Shown: positions 45,526-59,500, counted from the first letter of the stretch. The stretch: 64,000 nt of DNA from Selaginella tamariscina (GCA_003024785.1 PUQB01000583.1:62001-126000), one strand, 5' to 3'. The notes: generated from the letters alone by a model not told the origin. Numbers and translations are program-made.

Positions 45526-47269
45526 TGTGTCTGGACTCTTGTGGCATACCCGTATAAGCTCTTCTAACAACAAGATATTAAATTATTATCAAAAAAATTG
45601 AGTTTTTAAATGTTCTGTGTTACAGTAAAATCTGTTTAATTTAACAGCTTAATAATCTAATATTATTTATCCATATTAATAAATTCATATAATTCAATAA
45701 CTTTTATAATTTAATACTTGAAGTCTAGTCGTTCCATTGATATTAAATTATATCTCTAGAGATAATAATGTCTAATGGTTGATATCCAAATATATCCAGT
45801 GATCGACTCAAAGCATATGTATACAACTCTTTAAAGTCAATATTGATCAATTATTAATTATTTCATGCCAGTTGATCAAGAGCCAATACTAATTAATATA
45901 CAATATATAATTAAAATTTATCATATCAACATAAATGTTGAAAATAACAAAAGCTCCTCATGAAATTAAAAAAAAAAAAAACAACCACTTTTTATCAAGA
46001 AAAATAACATCACCTGTCCAAGGAAACAGATTATTTTCAGATTCATTAACTTAAGTTAATTTCATATATATTTATTACGAATCAGAATAAATCAGTGAAT
46101 GCAGTCTTTGTCTTAATTAATCAGCATACCATGCACTAATGATAGTGTTTAAGTTTGATGTACGTTGTTTTAAATTCACTTGCACCAGATACAAATATTG
46201 ATACATATCAGGTTTGGAATTGCATACTTATCATGCACATTTTACATTTGCCAGGTTGTTGAGTACATAGATATTGACTTTGAAGAGTACATAGATTTTG
46301 AGTGCGAGATTATTACTTACTGACCCTACAATACCAAATAATGGCCCTACATTGCCAATTGTCTATTCTGATTTCAAGACTTTTTTAATCAAGCTCGTTA
46401 TTCTTTCAATTTGAATTCAATCGTGATATTTGATTAGTGAACATTGATTTCTGTGTAGTGTTAATCATATTTATAAGGATGTGTCATTGAAATTTTTAAC
46501 TCTCAAAAATATAAATAACCCTAAACCAGTCATTTTCTTAAACCATTTATTTCATATAATCTTTACTATTCTCATTTGGCAACTAATTCCCACTTAGAAT
46601 GAACCTTCAATTGCAGCTTGAGCTCTAAATGACTTAGTAACCCCTGAAAGGGGACTAGGTCAGCACCATTACTCATACTTCGTTTGGTGTTGAATTCAAT
46701 TTAAAAGACTAGTGAGCTTAAGCAAAATAAAGTCCTGAATCAGAATAAGCAAGAGAAGACACAACATAAATTTAATTTGGCATTGTAAATTTTTAGGGCC
46801 TGTAAGTAACGATCTCACACTCAATATGTACACAACAACATAGCAAATGTAATATGTGCCTTCAATTCCCAAAGAATAATATATAAATAAGCTAATTGAA
46901 AACTGCACATTTACACGAGGCTGATCATCTAACACATTTCACCTATAATATTAAGTTGTGATAACTTAATTGATATTCAATACTTGTATCTAGTGTAAGT
47001 AAATTTAAAACAGCGTTACATACATGTGTATACATACGTGTCATATATACAGCTTAAACACTATTCATTAGTGCATGATTTACTGATTAATTAAGACAAA
47101 GACTGCCTTTCACTTGATTCATTCTGATACGTAACAGTAAGTCATATATATTAAAGTTGAGTGTATTATATTGACTCTTCAATTAAGGCCTCCAATCCGA
47201 AAGGAGGAGTAATCGTTTATCTTGTGATTAGAAGATCTTACAGGGGTATGTCACAATAGTCCAGGCCCA
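45526..47269. other. Spacer between D and G, copy 2
   Basis: Collinear with 7576-9889, minus the copy-1-only segment (junction near 46515, with filler 'ccctaaaccag'). No gene supported. Confidence 0.55.
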
Positions 47270-47540
47270 ACGCAATCAGATAGCAGTGAACGTGGCCCAT
47301 TTCATTAAATACAGTCATCCATACACGTGTATAGAAGAAGAATAGCAAATTATAACGTGTACAGTTAATCTTGCAAAGATTTTCCAGGGTGCACACCAAG
47401 GTAGAACTGTTGGATTGCAACACGCAACTCGATAAGATAACACAAAATGGGGACTATATAAACAAGATGGCTGGGAAACAAATGGTCATCTCAATCATCA
47501 AAGCTCTTTTAGAAATGGCTCCTATTCATGGAAATAATCA
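47270..47540 (+). pseudogene. CVNH locus G remnant with start codon, copy 2
   Basis: Complete plus-strand CVNH promoter with TATATAAA at 47455-47462, then a leader reading 'aagctcttttagaa' and ATGGCTCCTATTCATGG at about 47516, the first codons of a B/D-type exon 1. The rest of the gene is missing: it joins 'aaataatcattaaatttcc' of the locus-F 3' flank. In copy 1 the start codon itself is also gone. Confidence 0.72.
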
Positions 47541-48098
47541 TTAAATTTCCAATATGTATGAATATATATGTAATTAATAATAGTAATATTAATAAAAAAA
47601 TCATCTTTTATGTTTTACGAAAACGTAGTTCTGGGTTCTTCAAGATTTGACATAAGATTTTGTCACTGTCTTAGCAGATTTTAAGACTTACACGCTTAAT
47701 CAAGAAGCGATTGTAAAAATTAAACATATCTATATTAAACTATTAAATGTCTTAATTACATAAATATGAGGACCCAACGTAACTTTGTTCAAGTGTAAAA
47801 ATTCTCTTTGATATTAACCTTGTTAGCTTTTACAGCATGGATAGTTCATCGCTATTCATCAGAATGCATGAATTAAACGAACTTATATTTGAAGAGTTCC
47901 TAAATAAACACATGAAGAGTGTGCTTGTCTACACTTCCTAGCAGTGGAGCTCTTTAAGAAGTTGAACAAACATAAAGAGCATTAGTGATTGGAGTGATGG
48001 CTATTACATGCTTTGTATTTACAAAGTCATGACTTAAGATAAAAAAAAATGTTAATCATTCGTAAGCATCTCAACATAAACACATACAGATAGCAACT
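47541..48098. other. 3' flank module of locus F, copy 2
   Basis: Collinear with 10161-10748. No gene. Confidence 0.5.
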
Positions 48099-48705
48099 TT
48101 AGCAACACGTGAGATTGCCATTAACATTTCCAATGCATTTGTTAAGATCACGAACCAATTCCGTACCACTGCAGATAGCTTTCACGTTGGTACCTCCGTC
48201 GATGCGGACACTGCTACAAGATTGAGTTACGTTGCTTGTACAGTCAAGCTGGCGAGTGGTGCTATTGAATCCAACACACCGGTTTATGTCGATGCAGGTT
48301 GGGAGTCTTATTCTGTTGAATTATCGATCAAACATCTTGCACATAGGGTAGTACCGTTGGAAGGAGATCAACGCAAGTCAGTGAAAAGTCGCAAGGAACC
48401 TGCAAATTCAAAGAAATGTGTCATTATTCTTTGCAACAGTGAAGCCCCACGTGTGTGTGTTACATTCTCTCGTGTCCTTGACATGTTTTATGGATAAGGA
48501 TTTACACTAAACATTACAACTTATATAACAACCACTAAGGAAAAAACTGCTGAAATTACTAGAGTCTTAAAACTAAGACAGCTTCATCTGAAAATTACAT
48601 AATGAAACAACCATATAAAGAATCTAATCTGTGTATACGTACTTGAGCATGGCTGACACCAGCTAAGAGCATGCTCAAGATCACGAAAGCACGAATGTAG
48701 GCCAT
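48099..48705 (-). pseudogene. CVNH lectin pseudogene F, copy 2
   Basis: Exon 1 (48643-48705) encodes the same signal peptide as copy 1. Exon 2 (48099-48399) starts VPCDFSLTCVDL, better preserved than copy 1, then loses frame. It shares the one-base loss in 'aacagaataag' with copy 1. The 3' part keeps 'gagattgccattaac', which is shortened in copy 1. TATA at 48784-48791. Confidence 0.82.
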
Positions 48706-50685
48706 TTAATTTGTGAATGCAAACTTCCCAAATTTGTAAAGAAGGTATATGAACGGATGTGAGCTTTGTTGCTCAAGGTTCTCCTTATATAGTCCCCCTT
48801 TGTGTTAGTGCGTGATTGCACTCTTGAAAGTCTTGGCAACCATATCACTAGATGTTTACTCTTTGCTGTACGTGTATGCATGCGTGAACATTTGTAATGA
48901 AATGGGCCATACATATTGCCCGTATGGGCCATGTTCACTGCTATATGGATGCAGAAACATTTCTAATATAGCTTGCCCTGGGTTTAGACCCTACCAAGAC
49001 GCGTACGTACGTCGACAGCAGCAAACATGTCAAGCTTGAAGGAACCCTAATCTGTTCTGATTTCTATTGACAAAGTATTATACCATGTCTTTATCACTGT
49101 CCTGTTCCAGGAAGGCCACGAAGTTGCATCGTGTCTTTGGTCACCTCTCTCTTTCTTTGGCCAGGCCTACTACGATTTCTACATCAAATACTTCAAGACA
49201 TATATTAGTGTAGCATTGTAACCAAATAGATTTTTTTATTAAAGTATATATTTAAACCAGATGTTCTAAATAGGGCTGATAAGATAATGATACTTGTTTT
49301 TCAATTTTTCTGTAATTTTTTAAAGTTGATATAACATTAATATTAATCCCTCCTTCCTAGTTTAGCTACATGGAACTCACTGAGGAAATCTATGGTGTAT
49401 GAAATATGAACATTACTAATCATGCATAAATATTATATGTTTCTATATTGGTTAACAGCCTGGTGATTTTGATTTACATTATCTCTTTGAACCCATTCCT
49501 TGAGCACTAGGTAATATGAGACAGATTCTTGTTAAGTAGTTTACTCTCCCCTCCATATACATGTTTTCTTTATTCTCATTATAAGGTATATCTCCTTAGT
49601 TATAGTGAAAGACACACTGAGGAATATAAATAGAAATGGATTGAAGTAGCTGAAAGAGGACTTGGCTAGCATATTTTTCTACAAAATTTACATTCTTAGA
49701 ATATTCTACAGTAAAAAAAATCTGTTTTACAACACTAGTTGAAAACTTCAAATACAAAGACACAAACTTTACGTAAACAAAATATATTTATAAATTAAAT
49801 TGTTTTTTTCAATTACAATATTCAAGTGTTTATGAAGAGAGTGAGTTAGCAAATCAAAAATCAAAAATACACTTTACATCAGTTATTTACGACAACCCTA
49901 ATTAAATTGCAATTACTTAATTAAATTTAATTTTAATTATATTTATTTTATATTCAATTTTATATTATTAAAAATTTGTTCACACCAAGTTAATTACAAA
50001 TGTCCTAGTATGCAAGTAAGGAAGGACTAAATTAATTTCACTTTGATTAATACTCACAGGAAGAGCCATCAACAACCTCCTCATGAAGGAGTAAAAAAGG
50101 ATGAATTCGAAAAACCTCTTCTCAGTAACTTAAAATCTCACGCATTTTATTAATTAATTAATATAGAAACATATAATGATTATTGAAAGCATATCTGAAT
50201 ATACATTTAGCTTTTACACCTAGCCAGTTCCGTGTAACTAAATTGATATTATTAATAATGTATATCAACTTTTAAGAGAATTAATGAGAAATTAAAAAAA
50301 AAATTAAAAATAATAAATTATCACCCCTATTTAAGATTTATACTTTTATTTTAATTAAATCAACGATTGATCATTAATATAGGTTTGTAAAAGAGAGTGT
50401 TCACATATCCCAAAGACACATGCAACGTTACCAGCAGCGAGGCCTTCCTCAGGATGGTAATTTAAGATGACGGTAGAAATGGTATGCAGCATTACAAGTC
50501 CCAAGCGAAGCTCTTAGAATCTTAATACTTTGTCAATAGAAGGCCAACCAGTCAAAGCAGGTTAGGACTCCTTTAATTTTAATAGCTTGCTGTGTCATCG
50601 TAGGGTCCAAACTGGGCAACCTAAGAAGAACGTAGCATTGAACATGGCCCATCCCATTAGAAATCCATATAGCAGTGAACGTGGC
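48706..50685. other. Spacer between divergent loci F and E, copy 2
   Basis: Collinear with 11352-13369, with several small indels (for example about 60 extra bp near 49978-50035, 'gttcacaccaagttaatta'). No gene. Confidence 0.55.
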
Positions 50686-50905
50686 CCATGCACCCATGGC
50701 CCATTAGAAAACCTCATGCATGCGTAAACATCCCGGATAAGGTTGGCAAGACTTTCAAGAGTGCAATCCAAGGTAGAACTTCATTGGTGAAGTACAACAC
50801 GCAACTCTATACAATAACAAAAGTGGGGACTATATAAGGAGACCTTGAACAACAAAGTTCACATATCTTCTTTACAAATTTGGGAAGTTTCCATTCACAA
50901 ATTAA
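50686..50905 (+). promoter_or_regulatory. CVNH promoter of gene E, copy 2
   Basis: TATATAAG at 50831-50838, 68 bp before the ATG, with 'gtggggac' and repeated 'ggcccat' elements as in copy 1. Confidence 0.7.
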
Positions 50906-51481
50906 ATGGCCTCCATTGGTGCTTTCGTGATCTTGAGCATGCTCTTAACTGTTGGCAGCTATGCTCAAGTACGTATACACAGATTAGATTCTTCATATGG
51001 TTGTTTCCAGATTTAAGTGTATTATAAATGTCTTATATGTATTGTAAAGTAATTTCAGCAGTTCCCTTTCTTTAGTGGTTGTTCATGAGATCTCTATATA
51101 AGTTGTAGTGTTTAGTGTAGAGTCCTTATCCATAAAACACGTGCGCATCTATTTGTTTTGACACATTTCTTTCAATTTGCAGGTTCCTTGCAACTTCTCA
51201 CAGACTTGCGTTAATCTCACCTCCAGTGGTACTATTCTACGTGCAGACTGTTTCGTCGTCGATTCAACAGGACAAGACTCACAAGCTCCATCAACATAAA
51301 CGATTGTGTTGGGCTCGATCGCACTGCTGGCCAGCTTGACTGTTCAAGCAACGTAATTGGATCTTGTAGCAGTGTCCGCATCGAAGGTACCAACGTGAAA
51401 GCTATCTGCAGTGGTGCGGAATTGGTTCGTGATCTTAACTTATGCATTGGAAATGTTAATGGCAAGCTCACGTGCTGCTAA
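50906..51481 (+). pseudogene. CVNH lectin E, copy 2 (single frameshift)
   Basis: Exon 1 (50906-50968) is identical to copy 1. Exon 2 (51183-51481, 299 bp) has one fewer A in 'ggacaagactc' (near 51272; copy 1 has 'ggacaaagactc'), causing a frameshift and early stop. Downstream, the sequence keeps the family-consistent KAICSGAELVRDL segment that copy 1 has altered. A one-base error in the assembly would be enough to explain the break. Confidence 0.85.
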
Positions 51482-52975
51482 AGTTGCTATCTGTATGTGT
51501 TTATGCTGAGATGTTAAGAGTGATTAACATCTCTTAAGTAAATAAAAGAAAATAAAACGGTCTGTTGTATTTTATTTTCTAGTTTTTGTTACTACTTTAT
51601 AAATGCAAAGCGTGTAACAGCCATCTCCCAGTACACGTTGCAATCACTGTATTGCTCCGTATGGTTTGATCAGCTTCTTAAAGAGCTCAGCTGCTAACAA
51701 GTGTAGACAATCTCTTTCCTCTGTGTGTTTAAGGACACATCAAATATAAGTCCATTTAATTGATGCATTCGTGTATAATCATCCATGCTGTAAAAGTTAA
51801 CAAGGTTAAAACAATATTAAAGAGGCTTTTTACACATGTAAAAATAAAATTCAAGATATGTCTGCTTTTTAATACAGCGACAAAGGCCCCTTTTCTTAAT
51901 TACAGTTAATTAAATTAATGATTTTAATGATTTTATATGGATTTAAAAGATATAAATTAAAAAGATCTTCACGGTTAATGCATTTGATCTATCAACATAT
52001 AAATTTTCCTTAAATACACTTTATATCAAATCTTGAAGAATTCAAATTGTCTAAAACTACGTTTTAATAAGACAAAAGAGTATTTTTTAATGATTATTAT
52101 TATTATTAATTACATATAAATCGTACGTATAGAAAGCAATTAGAAATTTAATGATTATTTTTATTATTAAACATATATGCATAGTATCTAAATTGAAAAT
52201 AGAAGGATGGTGATGTAGATATGACAACCAAGGTTATAACAATTATTTAGGAGTGCATAGTGTGTCAACAGAAGCCCAGAGAATAGTGAATTTTGCAGAA
52301 GTAACAGAACAGCTCTCTTTCTCTCTACACACTTGGTTTCGAATTACAAAAGAATGTTTATACATCTATATATACACGAATTTATTATGTATGCATCCAC
52401 ACACATCTGTATGAATATGACTAATGATTGAGTATGTGTAGCTTTATACGAGTAAAATCATTAATATGATTTAATATTTAGATTATTATTGAGTATATAT
52501 AGAGATGGTCTTTTTATCTTAATATTGCGTCATATAATATTTAGTCTGATCTAGATATTTATTTATAATAAGCAATAAATTTATTATTAATATTATTTTT
52601 ATAAAGATACAGAAACATAATATCGAGTTCAAGGGCCAGTTGATATTATTAAGATTTTGAGTTCCTAACCACATTGGATATTTTATCTTATGTATTATTA
52701 AATTTAAGTAATTTATTGTTGATTTTTCAGACGGATCGTTTCAGAAAAGTGTACGCTGGATCTCCAATGTGTGAAGAATTTTATCTGAAAAGTGCATGCT
52801 CGCTCTCCAATGTGTGAAGGATTCTATTGTCTGTTGAGAGATAGTTGAATCGTAGAAGAAAACAGAAATTATAAGATGTTGAATCTTCAATAAAATCCAT
52901 AGATAGAGCGATAATGGACTAACATCTTGTGATTTCATCTGGGAATGGATACAAATAAATGTTAAAATGGGAATA
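51482..52975. other. 3' flank of gene E and right end of copy 2
   Basis: Collinear with 14169-15704. Poly(A)-signal block near 51545, then the 3' flank module. Ends at 52975, beyond which the two copies have unrelated DNA. Confidence 0.6.
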
Positions 52976-53663
52976 TACATAATAATAATTATAATTTTAA
53001 TTATTTAATTAGCATTTATTAATAGAATAATTAATATTTATTATATTAACCTTTTCAAATTTATTTGATTTTGATTGATCATGTTTAACTAATAATTAAT
53101 AAATTATGAGTTATTCAGGCCATTACTTCAGATTGATTTGTTAAAATTAGACCTCTTAAATTTTGTTTATCTACGGAAGAGTGTGCCAAGCAAGATATAA
53201 TATTCAATATGAAGTAGCCTGCATTCAATGAGGATTTTAGCAGGTGGCGTGTTGTTGCTGGTGTGAGGAGTTGATTAGGCTTGTAATAAAGACAAACAAG
53301 ATCTGATAGTGTTCCAGAGGATGTGAAAGTCTTAGTGAGGGAGATCATATGGCACACATCCTCTCTCTCTCTCCACACAAACGCACATGTACAGTGTGTG
53401 TGTTTCTATGTACGTGTGTTGTCATGCATATAGTCTAGCTGAGATTTGTTTTTTATGTTTAATCTTGCAGAATACATTTATACTCCACGATTTCTCACAT
53501 ACTACTTTACTTAACCAAGTTTTATAAAATTTCATGTCTTGCATGAATGCAAATTTTTTTATTACATTCTTGATTGTACTATTAATATACTAGAGATTTA
53601 ACAAGATCATGCAAGATGTTCTTGCATGCAAATTTTCGTGCAAGATCTTATACATGCACTCTT

Positions 53664-53713
<50 letters not shown>

Positions 53714-53757
53714 GCAAGATTGCTTATCATGTTTCATCAAATGTTGTTAAAGAAATC
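52976..53757. other. AT-rich unique DNA with TA microsatellite
   Basis: No gene. A long TA run occupies about 53677-53711. Around it 'tgcaagat' and 'cttgcatg' words recur (53537, 53607, 53623, 53640, 53714), giving an imperfect local repeat. Confidence 0.6.
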
Positions 53758-54280
53758 ATGAACTTGCAAGATTTTATGAAATCTACATTTTGCAGATTGA
53801 AATGTATGAGCTCTTTATTCAACAATGTTTGCGTAGTTGAAGCTTTTTTTTTTTGTTCTCAAGTGCTGTTGTATATATCTGTTCAAAGGGATATGTTCAA
53901 GCAAACTTTCAATAAATTGAGACTTCACATCCATGAAAAGCAATGTGTTTGTAACTGCACATTGTCTGCTCTAGGGAATGAGTTCTGCTGCACACATTGA
54001 AGCTGTTAGTGGCTTTTGCACAAGTTACTATGTGATCCCACTGCTACTGGTTTGCATAAACGGCAATTCATTCCTGGGACATAATATGGAGATTGTAGTG
54101 AAGAATATTGAGCTTTGTGAACGTGAGAGAGAAGATGCTGAACGTAGGATGAAATTTGAAAACTTCATATATGGAAGGACATATATTGAGAAACTTGAAG
54201 CTGTGGAGACACAAGTGTTAACTGCAAAATTAGTATCCATACAATGTCGAGATTGTTTACAAGAATACGTAATACAATAA
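53758..54280 (+). CDS. Hypothetical ORF region, possibly a captured gene fragment
   Basis: Two overlapping plus-strand frames: 53758-54000 and 53978-54280 (100 codons). The second includes a charged, helix-prone stretch, ELCEREREDAERRMKFENF followed by YIEKLEAVETQVL, unlike the random frames elsewhere. I do not recognise a family. There is no clear promoter, intron or signal peptide. It may be an exon of a host gene, a piece carried by a transposon, or chance. Confidence 0.25.
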
Positions 54281-54700
54281 TCACGTCCATGGTGAATCCG
54301 ACGGTTATCAATTTTACAAATAATCAACGGTTGTGATAGAGGCAATAGGAAGCGCGTGAGATTCACATAAATAGGGGACGCGATCCTCAAGCCGGCAAGG
54401 AGCTTCAGTCTCACAAACCTCATAGCAGAATTCGTTCATGGCAATTACACGGCTGACAGGAAGCAGGATAAGAGCTACCAGCCAGAAGAAATGGTGCTCT
54501 AGGAGAGAGCTACTAGTCAGAAGAAATGGTGCTCTACCAGGAATCTCCAGCTACAGGTAGAGTTCTTTACTCCACTATCAAAGGACAATCCTTGTGTTCC
54601 ATTCAAGTTTAGCATTCCGGTTTCACTCCCTTTGGTTTGCAGCCTCTAATCAATATATTAAAATGTTTGTCACAGGGATAAAACATTCCCATTTAATACA
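54281..54700 (+). other. GC-richer segment with possible TATA, short ORF and 35-bp repeat
   Basis: 'cataaatagggg' (near 54364) resembles a core promoter, followed by a leader-like stretch and a 40-codon frame starting MAITRLTGSRIR (from about 54438). A unit 'gagctaccagccagaagaaa' at 54472 recurs at 54507 with a 35-bp period inside that frame. It could be an LTR or MITE edge. No matching partner was found in the window. Confidence 0.3.
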
Positions 54701-55149
54701 AGTTGTGGATTATTTTCACATTTAACTAGTTATTTTTATTATTTTTTTAATTCATAAATAAGATTTAATATTTTAATTTATATTCTATTCTTCGATCCCA
54801 CCTTGACAATTTCAATTACAATCCTTCAAAATCAAAATCAAGTTCTTGTGTGCTACACAAGGGCAAAGGCAATGGCTATGGTAACTCAACATGACTATAA
54901 TTATATGGTTTTTCAAATTAGTTTACACATTAGGTTTATGAGTTTGAAGCAAGAGAACAATGATTGGTGGGGAAAAAATGAAAGATTAGTGAAGAACTCA
55001 CCAACATTAAAGAGTAATAGGATAAAGAATATCAAAAGTTATAATGAATAAATGATATATCACAAGTATGACAATTACAATGTAAGCCCTTAAGCTTAAG
55101 TATTGCAAAAGGTACTTGTAAATCCAAGATTAATTTATTAAATAAGTTC
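54701..55149. other. Non-coding spacer, right-hand region
   Basis: AT-rich; an 82-codon plus-strand frame at 54803-55051 has no recognisable motif. Nothing supported. Confidence 0.35.
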
Positions 55150-56100
55150 AAACAATATAAATTCTTAATTTTATGGGTTCGTGAACCAAATATGTTTGGT
55201 TATTTAAATAAATTATAATCACTATTCTAACGGCTAATCCAAAATAATTTGTTCAATTTATTATTGGTTGGCATTGCATGGTCATAGTTCAACCCCCTTT
55301 GAAGAAGAATTCTCTCAATTGGACAATTTCAAAAGATTTACTTAAAGTTCAAGAAGTGTTTTGGTGACACCTATAATATTTACACAATAATTAATAAAAT
55401 TCATTAGCTCACTTAGGATAATTATTTTGCATTTATTTTTTAGTTTCATTCTATATGATAGTTAACTATTTGAATGTATAGTATCTACTAAGGTAGCATT
55501 AGCATTAGTAGCACAGATGGTAGCTCATGCCTTTGTTCCGGTATGAGGTCTAGGTCCCTGTGAAAATAAAAGTTGATGTTGCAAACTTTAACTATAATCG
55601 AGAAGTAGCACATAGAACCATGTTTTTTATTGTGGTGCTCTAGGTCCCATTACAATGAACTACCCAAACAAGCTCAGGCAAATCATCATACATTTAAAGA
55701 GTTCCAAACCCTTCAATAGGAGCAAAATCTTTATGGTTATCAATAAGCTCAATGAAAAATTATTAAACAATTAAATTTAATCAAAGTTGAAATCATTTGG
55801 CCAACCTCAAGCATGAAGAATCATTATAAACATTTAATTTCATTCTATTCTCTTGAGTTAATAAGTCTTTTGTAATATGTGATGAGTTGCATATGGTGGA
55901 ACATTGCAAATGTGACAATAAGTTCAATTTTAAAGCTAATGCTTTTTTACAGACTGTAACTTTATGCCTAATTATGCAATCACCTTTTAAGAACTTCCTT
56001 ATAAGGTTCTAGTCTTTGTTATAGATTCTTAATTAATTATATTAGGTGCTATTATTGAGGAGCTAGAGCATGTACAAATCAAATAGTTCATGCATGATCT
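55150..56100 (+). pseudogene. Very decayed Ty3/gypsy gag-protease copy
   Basis: A degraded paralogue of the element at 56524-60060. 'ttttatgggttcgtgaacc' near 55173 matches 56700; 'ccctttgaagaag' near 55298 matches the gag text near 56817; 'tttttattgtggtgctctag' at 55626 matches the zinc-knuckle region at 57315; and 'attattgaggagctagagca' at 56051 matches the protease end near 57722. Spacing is roughly preserved. All frames are broken. Confidence 0.65.
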
Positions 56101-56523
56101 CCTTCTTACAATGTTCTAATGTCATGAAATACCAAAATATATTAAGTTAATGCTAATGCTAGTATATGCCAATGTTGTAATATTCTAAGTTGATGTTAAT
56201 GCTAATATATATCAACACTAGAATATTTTAAGATAAAGGAATTAATGATTCAAATTCAGATCTAGAACTAAAGGTCCATATTCAGATTTATATTAGTAGT
56301 CCATAAATACTAGGTTCTAATATATAAAAAGGTTAAGGTTAGGGTTTTAATATTCCGGTTCAACACCAATTTGTTAGCTAATATACTAAGTAATTAGTAT
56401 TTTTCCTCTTCTTCTTTTCTTTTTTTATAACGATTCTGTTCATATTTTATTATTGGCTTTGGGTCGTGAGAATTTGAACCATAATTCTTTCATATTAATT
56501 GCATCCCAATCATGTTAGGATAA

Positions 56524-59500
56524 TGACAGAATTCACACAACAAGATTATACATGCATGTTTTCAGAGTTGCAGCAAGAGATCAATGATTAACAAGAGAAA
56601 ATTAACGATCGATGACAAAAAGGCATGAGCTTGCTAGGATCAAGGAATGACAAGAACCTAAGGTTTCTACTAAAAAGGTTTGATGGTATAGGGTCCCAAT
56701 TTTATGGGTTCATGAATCCTAGTTGATAGGCAAACAATTACTTGAAAGTGGGTTTAGTTGGAATATTACTCACTAGTACCACTTGAGCTTAGTTTGCGCC
56801 TTTGTTGGAGAGAATTCACCTCTTCTAAACATTGTTTTGGAGTTTAAACATTGCTTTGATGACATCGAAAGTGTCTGAACGATAATTAACAAGATTTTTT
56901 GGCTTCAACAAGGTAATATCCAATCTCAATATATGCATCGAAGTTCCACCTTTTGGCATGCGATGTGTTGTGGGATGAAGAAGCCTTAATAAACCAATTT
57001 TGTCAAGGGCTTTGCAACGATGTCAAGGACCTCCTCCTGAAATTCCATGAGGACCTAGTAAGTCTTTCCAAGGCTATTCGTCGTTCCATACGGTGCAATA
57101 ATAGGTTATTTGAATAACGTTCGAAAAGGTTCTAGTAGTCCCGTTCAAGGAAATACACTTACACTACAATAGTGGCTTCACCCCTAGTTGTACCAATGGA
57201 AACCATGGTTATGCTCTAGCCCTAAACCAAGGACCAGCCCCCATGGAGTGCGAGGTCACTCAAGCTGTCTCTTGAACCCAACTAAGAAGCAACGTTGTAG
57301 GGTTTATGGTTTGTGTTTTTATTGTGGCGGTCCTAGTCATATTATAATCAAATGTCTGAACAAGCCGAGGTGTATGATCAACCATATTCACCTCGTGAAT
57401 CCTCAATTCATCATAATCAATCAATTTTGCCATGAGAGTCCTAAACCTTTGAGCTGAAGCAACAGTTTTGAAGTTCTTAATAAATTAAATGAAAAGTTAA
57501 AGAAGTAAGTCCAAATATTGAGTGGGAAGTCGTTTGCGACACAAGTTGAGCTTTGCATGGCCAAGGTCGCAAAGTCGTAGTATCGACTCTATTGGACTCT
57601 AGAGCCAACACTTGCTTCATGGATCGTACCTTTGCATGTCAATACTCTATTTCCTTGAGGAAACTCTTGTATCAAGTTCTTGTTTTAGTTGTAAATTCTC
57701 AACTGTGGCATCTTAGTGCTGTTGTTGAGGAGTCTGAGCCCATCCAAGTGACCATGGGAGATATTTCTTGCAAGATCTTCTTCAACATGATCAACAGTCC
57801 TAATATCCAGTTATTCTTGGTACACCGTGGTTTGAAATGTACAATCCAACCATTAATTGGCACAGTGATGTTTCAGTTTACCAAGAGAGGTCAAGGTTTC
57901 CAACTCTCTAGACCTAAGTTTGCATGATCTTGTTAGATGAATTCATCCAATAAGGTAAGCGGGATCCTTTCATCATTTTTTGTTGTAGCTATCACTTCGG
58001 CACCTAAGTCTAGCTTAAGTAAATCTCTAGTCTAGCTACTAGCTAATGTTTTCAACAAGGTAAACTTCTGGAACATCGACCATATAACTGTTTCATTGAT
58101 TTGGTGAAGGTGATCAACCCGGCTCTCTCCAGCGGAGTTTGAGGTGTTAATACATTAAGGAAAACCTTTTGACCGTGTTCATCCGACACTCAAAGTCTTC
58201 AATTAGTGCACTCATTGTCTTTGTCAAACAAAAAAAAAAGATGACTCATTGTGTTTAGTAATGGATTATCATGGCCTCAATAAGTAATAGTGTGAAATCG
58301 CTATCCTTACCATAGATATTGAGCTTGCAGGGCAAGTATTTTAACAAATTAACCTTTAAGGCGTATAGCTTAGTCAGGATCCGCCAAGGAACGAGTGGAA
58401 GACTACATTTCGCATGTAGAACAAACATTTTTAGTATACAATGATGTTGTTTGGTCTCACCAATGCAGTTTTCAATACATGGCTAACAACATCTTTTGCG
58501 AGTTCTAGACATGTTTGTGATATTGTATGATATCCTTATATATTCTAAGACATTGGAGGAGAGCACGAGAAGCATGTTCAGTAGGTGTTGCAAAAATTGC
58601 ATGACCATGGCCTTGATGCTAAGCTTGAGAATTGCAATTTTGAGCAAGATCGTGTGGAGTTTCTAGGGTACATCATTCATTGAAAGGAGTTTTAATGGAT
58701 CTTACCAAGGTGAGAATTGTGTTAGATTGGTAGGTCCCATAGTCCATATAAGATGTTTAATGTTTTTTCGGCTTTGCCAATTTCTACTGCAAGTTCATCA
58801 AGGACTATTTCAAAATTGTGCTACCATTCACTAAACTCATATAAGGACAAGCCATTTGTGTGAACACCAAAGGCAAAATCTGCCTTCAATGCCTTGAAGA
58901 AGCCTTCATCTTTATTTCGATATTGGCTCATCCGAATATTGATAAGTTTCTCGCACTAGAGACAATTACGAGGTATATGATAATCACCAATTAGGTCATA
59001 GTTTACAACGACCACAAGAATCTCATGTACTTCCAGCCGACACGAGTTTTGCGTTGTAATAGTTTCGTTGGGTCCAATTCTTAACAAGGTTCAATTTTAT
59101 CATTACGTATTGACCATGTTCACAACATGGTAAAGCGGATGCTCTATCCCGACGGTCCTACTTGACTCCTCATCTTAGTCATGAATTAACTTTTTTGGCT
59201 TAGACCATGGTTTTTAATATTTGAATAGTAAACCCTAATTTTTAATAAAAATATATAATATTAATAATTTATATAATAAATAAATTGAAAAGGTATTTAT
59301 AAAAAATAAAAAACATAAGATTAAATTATATATTTTGATTTAATTTAAAATAATTATATAAATTGGTTTGAAATTTATTAATCTAAACCACTATAGTTTA
59401 TTTGGTGATTTAAACAATGGTCTAAAGTCAAAATTGTCAATCCATAGTTTCAGTGAACAATGATAAGATTTTCTAGAATCATATCGATTGAAGTTGATGG

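Larger units (their letters stand above)
29641..52975. repeat. Segmental duplication, copy 2 (interrupted at 30197-39190)
   Basis: Aligns with 1-15704. The match runs 29641-30196 to 1-640, breaks at 'acttccagag', and resumes at about 39191 with 'taccttgtctttc', which follows 'acttccagag' directly in copy 1 at 641. The rest (39191-52975) is collinear with 641-15704. Excluding the insertion, this copy is about 14.3 kb. Confidence 0.92.
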
